Source: Mangrovimicrobium sp033283325 | Lineage (GTDB): Bacteria; Pseudomonadota; Gammaproteobacteria; Pseudomonadales; Halieaceae | Assembly (NCBI GenBank): GCA_033283325.1 | Contig: JAWMQO010000001.1 | Location: 1,178,001-1,242,000 of the forward strand | Direction: 5' to 3' | Length of the DNA stretch: 64,000 bases | In this document: positions 59,055-64,000 of the stretch, in pieces | How positions within the stretch are numbered: the first letter of the stretch is position 1 | Layout of the letters: each line of letters begins with the position of its first letter | The notes under the pieces: model-generated | Database searches by the model: none | Told to the model about the DNA's origin: nothing | Seen by the model: the letters and a program-made list of their open reading frames with translations, nothing else | Translations under genes and position numbers: made by a program

Positions 59055-62000
59055 ATGGGCGCCAGTGCTCTACGTTTGTCTGCCTGTTTCACCTTCGTTT
59101 TCACTTTCCTGTCATCTTTGGCGCTGGCTTCACCAGGTTCTGACTGGCTTGGCGAGCAACAGCAGCCCGACGGGGGCGTGTATGCCGCCACGGACCTCGC
59201 CACTCCCGTCCAGTCCTCGCTCGAGGCCCTGGTTACCCGCCAATTCCTCGGTGAGCCCGGCACGATCGACACTGCGGAGGTGGCAGGTTACCTCGCCGCC
59301 GCGCCAGCTACTGACACCGAGCACCTGGCGACAAAAGTCCTCGCGGGCATTCTTTCCGAAGGCGAATACACCATCGCATCGCTGCTGCTCGAACGGCAGA
59401 ACGCCGACGGCGGCTTCGGCAGTGCGCCCGCCTACCAGAGCACGCCCTATGACACTTTCTGGGCGCTGCAAGCGCTGGAGATTACCGGCCAGCTGGGCGC
59501 CAACGAGCGCTTCTACGCCGTCCAGTTCCTACTCAATACACAAGGGGCCAACGGCGCCTGGAACTACGGGGTCACGGATTCCGTGTTTCTCAGTGCCCGC
59601 CTGCAACAGTTACTCGTCGGCTACCAGGCCCAGTACGGCAATGTTGCCGAAGCCGTCGAGCGCGCCGGGCTCTATATCTCCAACGCAGACGCGTTGATCG
59701 CGCCGCTCAGCCGGGATTATTTCGGTGCCTGTACCGCACTGTCGTCCCTCAGCGCCGCCAACAACACGCAGGACCTGCAGGACCTGAGCGACGCGATCCT
59801 GGACGGGCAGGGCAGTGACGGCAGTTGGGAGCAGGACGTCTTTTCAACCGCCATCTGCCTGCGGGCACTGGTGCAGTACGAAGCCGGGCAACAGGGCACC
59901 CAGCTCGCCTCGGTCTCCGGGCAGGTGGTGGAATCGGGCAGCAACCGGCCCATAGCCGGCGCCACGGTTACCCGCTCGGGCTCCGCCGATCCCGGCGCGA
60001 CTACCGACCAGGAGGGCCGCTTCGTGCTGAGCGGGCTGTCCGCCGCTGCCATCAACCTTGAATTCTCGGCCTCCGGCTACCTTTCGACCATTCGCGGACT
60101 GAGCCTCAATGCCGGTGCAAACAACCTGGGTACGGTGCCCATGGCGAAGAGTGACGTCGCCTCGCTGGTGCGTGGCACGGTGGTCAATGCGACCACTGCG
60201 GAGCCCATATCCGGGGCGAGCATCAGCCTGTCGGGGGTTGGAAGTTACGCCGCCACCACGGATTCCTATGGCAGTTTCTCCATTGCCGGCGTCGCCGATG
60301 GCGCCTATACCCTGAGCGTATCCCGCAGCGGTTATCACGGTGGCAGCAGTTCGCTTACCGTTGTCGCGGGGAACAGCTATGACCTGCGCCTGCAACTGGC
60401 CGACACCTCGACGGTACTCGACGATACACCCGCACCCATCAGTGGCCGGATCGTCGATGGCGGCACAGGCCTCCCAATTGCCGGGACAGTCGCACTGGAT
60501 GGCGGCACCGCGCTCCTGGTCGCCGCCGATGGCCTTTTCCTGATGGAGGATGTGAGCCGCGGTGACCACCAGCTGCTGATCAGCGCGGAGGGATACATTC
60601 CGGCGAACTACAGCATCAACTTCCCCGCGGGTGCCGATGGCACGATTGGCGACCTGGCCATATACCCCGCCGCGGAAAACAACGCCGCCACCGATATCAA
60701 CCTGACAGTCACTGTTGTTGATGCCGTTTCCAGCACGCGTATTTCCGGCGCCACAGTCGCCTCGGGTACGGTCAGCGCGCTCAGCGATGCCTCGGGCGTC
60801 GCCACACTGTCGGGCCTTACTGCGCTTTCCTTCAGCGTGCAAGCGAGCGCCGAGGGCTACCACGCCCAGGGGGGCAACGTCACACTCAACGGCTACGGCG
60901 ATTTCGCCCTGACCTTCGCGCTCACCCCGGAAACCGAAGAACAGGAAAGCCTGTCGCTTGAAGGGATCGTCACGGACTTGTCGGGCAATCCCGTTGAGGG
61001 CGCCCTGCTGGATATCGACGACGCCGGGCTCGGCGTCACTACCGACGCCACCGGCGCCTATTCGATCACCGGCATCGACGCCCTCGAATTCTCCCTGTCC
61101 GTGAACAAGAGCGGTTTCAAACCGGAAACCCGCAGTATCAGTGTCGCCCAGTACGGACGCTACATCCTCGATGTCAGCCTTGAGCCGGTGAGTAACGAGG
61201 GCTGGCAGGTGTACTACGTGTCCGCCGAATCGCCACTGGTCGGCGCGGACCAGGAAGCCCTGTTCACCACCTCCATCCAGAACCTCGGCACCGAAGAGCG
61301 CACGGTGATCATCCGCGGCCAGGTCTTCGACGCTGAGGGTACCTGGGCGGGTGAACTGGTGCCCTACACCGACCAGCCGCCGCTGAGCGATCCAGTGCAG
61401 AATTTCCGGCCCGGTGAGGTGAAAGTCCTGACCCTGCCGTTCTACACCGGACAGTTGCCCGCAGGGGAGTACCTGGTGAATATCGGCGTGGTGGAAGAGG
61501 GCTCCATCAGTCGTGACCTGCCCAACGGCGTGGTGTATACCAGCAACTACACGCATTTTTCCATCGAGCCCAGCGACGGCCTGGCGGGAGACCTGGACTT
61601 CCTGCCGCCGCTGTCACAGGCCGGGGCGGCTACCCCGGTATCGATGCGGGTCCTGGTACAAAATACCGGCAATACCGTTCTACCGACCGGCGATTACCAG
61701 CTCACCCTCAGCACCGAGTCCGGCGAAGAATTGCTCACCCGCACCGCCACCGGGGAGGATATCCAACCCGCCGGCGTACAATTGCTCGACTTCGGCGAAT
61801 GGATTCCCGACACCGCAGGCCACCTGTCGGTACAGGTCACCAGCCTTGCCGTTCCGGATGCGGGTGAAGTCATGGACATCTACTACGTTGGCGATCTCGC
61901 CTCCGCCGAGTTCAGGCTGGATGAATATGTCCTACCCGAAGGCGACAGCCAGACTGCCGGCCACCTGGACATTCGCGGCGTGGATACCACCCAGGGCACT

Positions 62001-64000
62001 TCCACCGACCCGCTGTTCGAGCGCGCCATTGAAGCGGTGCGCGTCGGCGGTCAGTTCGTTGGTGACCAGGCCATCGCCTGGCATCGGCGCAATCGTTGCC
62101 TGGGCTGTCATATCCAGACCCAATCGCTGGTGGGGATGGCCTCCGCCGCGCCCTACACAGACATCAACGAGGACCAGACCCGCTTCCTGTTCAACACGCT
62201 GGCCAGTTCCCAACAGAACGATGGCCGCATGCGGATTTCCCACGAGGGCTACCGCCTGACCCAACAACAACTTGCCACCTGGTCCCTCGCCGAGTGGCCC
62301 GACAAGGCCCAGGCCCACCGTACCAAGTTGAAGGGGCTGCAATACCTGTGGAGCCGCCGCACGACCTCTGGCAGCAGCATATACATCAACCACGACCACA
62401 ACACGGGCTGGATATCCACCTGCTGTGAAGGCGGCACGGGGATCGCCACCCGGGCCATCAGCGAATTCATCCAGGCGGACCGGGAGTTGGCGGACCAGTC
62501 GATCCCCGACTTCCAGCCCGCGCCGGACCGCGCGCTCACTGCCACACGCTCCCGGCCCCGGGGCACCCACCTCGACGGCAACCTGTTGCTCATCGCCAAG
62601 CAGGGCATGATCGAACAGTACGACCTGGGCAGCAACGCAAGTGAAGTGCTTTACCTGGATGGTGCGAACCGCCAGTTCTATGACGTGACCCTGGACAGCG
62701 ACGGCACCCTCTACGCAACCACGGACTCGCACGTGGTCAAGATCCGCGACGGCGCTGTAGTCGCCGAGGTGAAACTGGAAAACAACGGACTGCGCGATAT
62801 CGTGGTCTGGAACGACGCCCTGTATGCGGTGGATTACAACAATCACCGGATCTGGCGGGTTACCAGGGATCTCGATGGCGTGGTGTTTACCAGTGGTGGG
62901 CCGCTGAACCAACCCCTCGGCCTGAGCGTCAGTCACGACGGCTCACGTCTCATCGTCGCAAACATGAGTGCCTACAACCTCATCGCCTATGACGCGCAGG
63001 GTGGCTACGAGGTATTCGCCGACGGATTCGCCTTCCGGCCCCTGCAGATCGACAGGGCGGCCGATGGTGCCAGTTACTACGTCGGCACCCAGTACCACAG
63101 TAATAGCGGCGCCACTTCCGTTGCGGCACTGCAACTGGTGGAGGCGGACGGCACCGTCATGACCATGTACGGGCGGCGCTACGCCGGCAGCGCAGTGTAT
63201 GGCGTGGCCGGTACGCCAACGGGCGCTGTCTATGTCGACTACGGCCAGAATGTCCTCGGTGAAGCGATCATCGGGGAACTCGACCGCTCCTTCGTAACTA
63301 CCCTCGAAAACGCATTGCCAAACCTGGCCAACTACTTCCTCAATTCGCACACATCCAACACCAGTGAAATCGTGCGCATCGCCTTCCGCCTGATGGGCCT
63401 GGCCGAGATCAGGAAGGTTACCGAGGACCCGGTTCTGCTGGCCCAGATCGAACCCGCACTGGAGACCCTGGAAACCCTGCTGCGCAACCGCCAGCGCAGC
63501 GACGGTGGCTGGGGGCGACTGAGCAACTACGGCAGCGACCCGCTGACCACGGCCTGGGTGGGCTACGCCCTGGACTACATGAATCCCTCCGCCGAAGATC
63601 CGATGGTGCGCAACGCGATCACCTATCTGCTCAATACACAATTCGGTAACGGCTCCTGGAGCGGGCAGTATTTCTCGACCCGCCTTGGCTCCACCAGCAT
63701 GGTGATGGCCTACATGCCGCGGGCACTGGAGCGCCTCGGCGGGCTCGATGTGAGCGTGGAACTTACCACCGCCACGGACATCGACTACAGCGCGATGAAT
63801 ATCGCACCGGTGCTCAGCGAAACCCAGGCCGATGGCTCGGTACGCTACCGCTGGGACCTGCTCGGGGTAACCTCCAGCGGCCGACTGATCGAGATGGACC
63901 TCGACATTTTCGACCTGCTGCTCGGCGAGCAACGACCGGTAGCCCAGGCAGCCCACCTTGAATTCGCCAATTCCTTCACCGAGGAAACCATCATCCGGGA
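59055..64000 (+). CDS. very large secreted modular protein: prenyltransferase-like repeats, carboxypeptidase-regulatory-like domains, CxxCH and beta-propeller (runs off window)
   Basis: The frame stays open for 1,648 codons to the window edge. In order: signal peptide (about 1-26); alpha-alpha-barrel repeats of the prenyltransferase/squalene-cyclase type (LLERQNADGGFG near 112, ILDGQGSDGSWE near 247); five beta-sandwich units like carboxypeptidase regulatory domains (starts about 285, 369, 459, 549 and 633, e.g. SGQVVESGSNRPIAGATV, EGIVTDLSGNPVEGALL); two CARDB-like regions (about 715-950); CLGCH at 1015-1019 followed by helical repeats and a CC pair near 1122; an NHL/SMP-30-like propeller region (about 1170-1415); then barrel repeats again (RQRSDGGWG near 1477). 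AAGGA lies 12 bases before the ATG. Function unknown; extracellular or periplasmic location is inferred from the signal peptide. Confidence 0.85.
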   Translation, partial: MGASALRLSACFTFVFTFLSSLALASPGSDWLGEQQQPDGGVYAATDLATPVQSSLEALVTRQFLGEPGTIDTAEVAGYLAAAPATDTEHLATKVLAGILSEGEYTIASLLLERQNADGGFGSAPAYQSTPYDTFWALQALEITGQLGANERFYAVQFLLNTQGANGAWNYGVTDSVFLSARLQQLLVGYQAQYGNVAEAVERAGLYISNADALIAPLSRDYFGACTALSSLSAANNTQDLQDLSDAILDGQGSDGSWEQDVFSTAICLRALVQYEAGQQGTQLASVSGQVVESGSNRPIAGATVTRSGSADPGATTDQEGRFVLSGLSAAAINLEFSASGYLSTIRGLSLNAGANNLGTVPMAKSDVASLVRGTVVNATTAEPISGASISLSGVGSYAATTDSYGSFSIAGVADGAYTLSVSRSGYHGGSSSLTVVAGNSYDLRLQLADTSTVLDDTPAPISGRIVDGGTGLPIAGTVALDGGTALLVAADGLFLMEDVSRGDHQLLISAEGYIPANYSINFPAGADGTIGDLAIYPAAENNAATDINLTVTVVDAVSSTRISGATVASGTVSALSDASGVATLSGLTALSFSVQASAEGYHAQGGNVTLNGYGDFALTFALTPETEEQESLSLEGIVTDLSGNPVEGALLDIDDAGLGVTTDATGAYSITGIDALEFSLSVNKSGFKPETRSISVAQYGRYILDVSLEPVSNEGWQVYYVSAESPLVGADQEALFTTSIQNLGTEERTVIIRGQVFDAEGTWAGELVPYTDQPPLSDPVQNFRPGEVKVLTLPFYTGQLPAGEYLVNIGVVEEGSISRDLPNGVVYTSNYTHFSIEPSDGLAGDLDFLPPLSQAGAATPVSMRVLVQNTGNTVLPTGDYQLTLSTESGEELLTRTATGEDIQPAGVQLLDFGEWIPDTAGHLSVQVTSLAVPDAGEVMDIYYVGDLASAEFRLDEYVLPEGDSQTAGHLDIRGVDTTQGTSTDPLFERAIEAVRVGGQFVGDQAIAWHRRNRCLGCHIQTQSLVGMASAAPYTDINEDQTRFLFNTLASSQQNDGRMRISHEGYRLTQQQLATWSLAEWPDKAQAHRTKLKGLQYLWSRRTTSGSSIYINHDHNTGWISTCCEGGTGIATRAISEFIQADRELADQSIPDFQPAPDRALTATRSRPRGTHLDGNLLLIAKQGMIEQYDLGSNASEVLYLDGANRQFYDVTLDSDGTLYATTDSHVVKIRDGAVVAEVKLENNGLRDIVVWNDALYAVDYNNHRIWRVTRDLDGVVFTSGGPLNQPLGLSVSHDGSRLIVANMSAYNLIAYDAQGGYEVFADGFAFRPLQIDRAADGASYYVGTQYHSNSGATSVAALQLVEADGTVMTMYGRRYAGSAVYGVAGTPTGAVYVDYGQNVLGEAIIGELDRSFVTTLENALPNLANYFLNSHTSNTSEIVRIAFRLMGLAEIRKVTEDPVLLAQIEPALETLETLLRNRQRSDGGWGRLSNYGSDPLTTAWVGYALDYMNPSAEDPMVRNAITYLLNTQFGNGSWSGQYFSTRLGSTSMVMAYMPRALERLGGLDVSVELTTATDIDYSAMNIAPVLSETQADGSVRYRWDLLGVTSSGRLIEMDLDIFDLLLGEQRPVAQAAHLEFANSFTEETIIR

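Overview
The window is one continuous piece of a GC-rich (about 60-65%) chromosome from an aerobic, probably marine gammaproteobacterium. Gene content and order resemble Pseudomonas, while the mix of a KshA-like Rieske oxygenase, PQQ dehydrogenase, propionyl-CoA pathway and large secreted modular protein fits the Cellvibrionales/Halieaceae-type marine lineages. This taxonomic placement is inferred from synteny and family membership, not from a marker gene. No prophage, insertion sequence, CRISPR array or plasmid gene is visible, so this is core chromosome with repeat-rich intergenic gaps.

Layout. 1-4273: the N-terminus of an XdhC-family protein (cut by the window edge), tRNA-Glu, a PA2817-like protein, an ABC-2 exporter pair, queF, tRNA-Ser and an unrecognised membrane protein. 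4398-11554: a PQQ-type dehydrogenase, a ferredoxin / TetR / Rieske oxygenase module, a secreted glycerophosphodiesterase and a beta-lactamase-fold hydrolase. 11622-23439: moaCDE, flavin reductase, Nudix, bcp peroxiredoxin, a metallo-beta-lactamase-fold hydrolase, a MarR regulator, an isolated yajC, a D-cysteine desulfhydrase-like enzyme, an alanine/glycine symporter, a DUF1326-DUF2182 pair, a 5'-nucleotidase, cysB and thrH. 23739-34512: pabB, then a same-strand run for propionyl-CoA to succinyl-CoA (carboxyltransferase, fused biotin carboxylase-carrier, epimerase, mutase, MeaB chaperone) and a small Rieske ferredoxin. 34548-55379: the block known from Pseudomonas (roxA, purB, hflD, mnmA, Nudix, rluE, icd, clpS, clpA, infA, bpt, aat, trxB, ftsK, lolA, rarA, crcB, serS, cysG), holding the complete bacterial N-degron pathway (Aat and Bpt tag, ClpS delivers, ClpA unfolds). 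55413-64000: the tail protease Prc, NagA, and the first 1,648 codons of a very large secreted modular protein that runs off the window.

The least explained sequence is intergenic. After mcm (32763-33095) lie two copies, in opposite orientation, of a 68-nt core that is 64/68 identical and carries a compensatory base-pair change in an internal hairpin; each core is capped onto a perfect 18-24 bp stem whose sequence is private to that copy. After thrH (23476-23689) a second, unrelated pair follows the same design: a shared loop of about 18 nt, inverted between copies, on unrelated 26-29 bp stems. More ordinary REP-type palindromes occur at 30439, 34121 and 46712.
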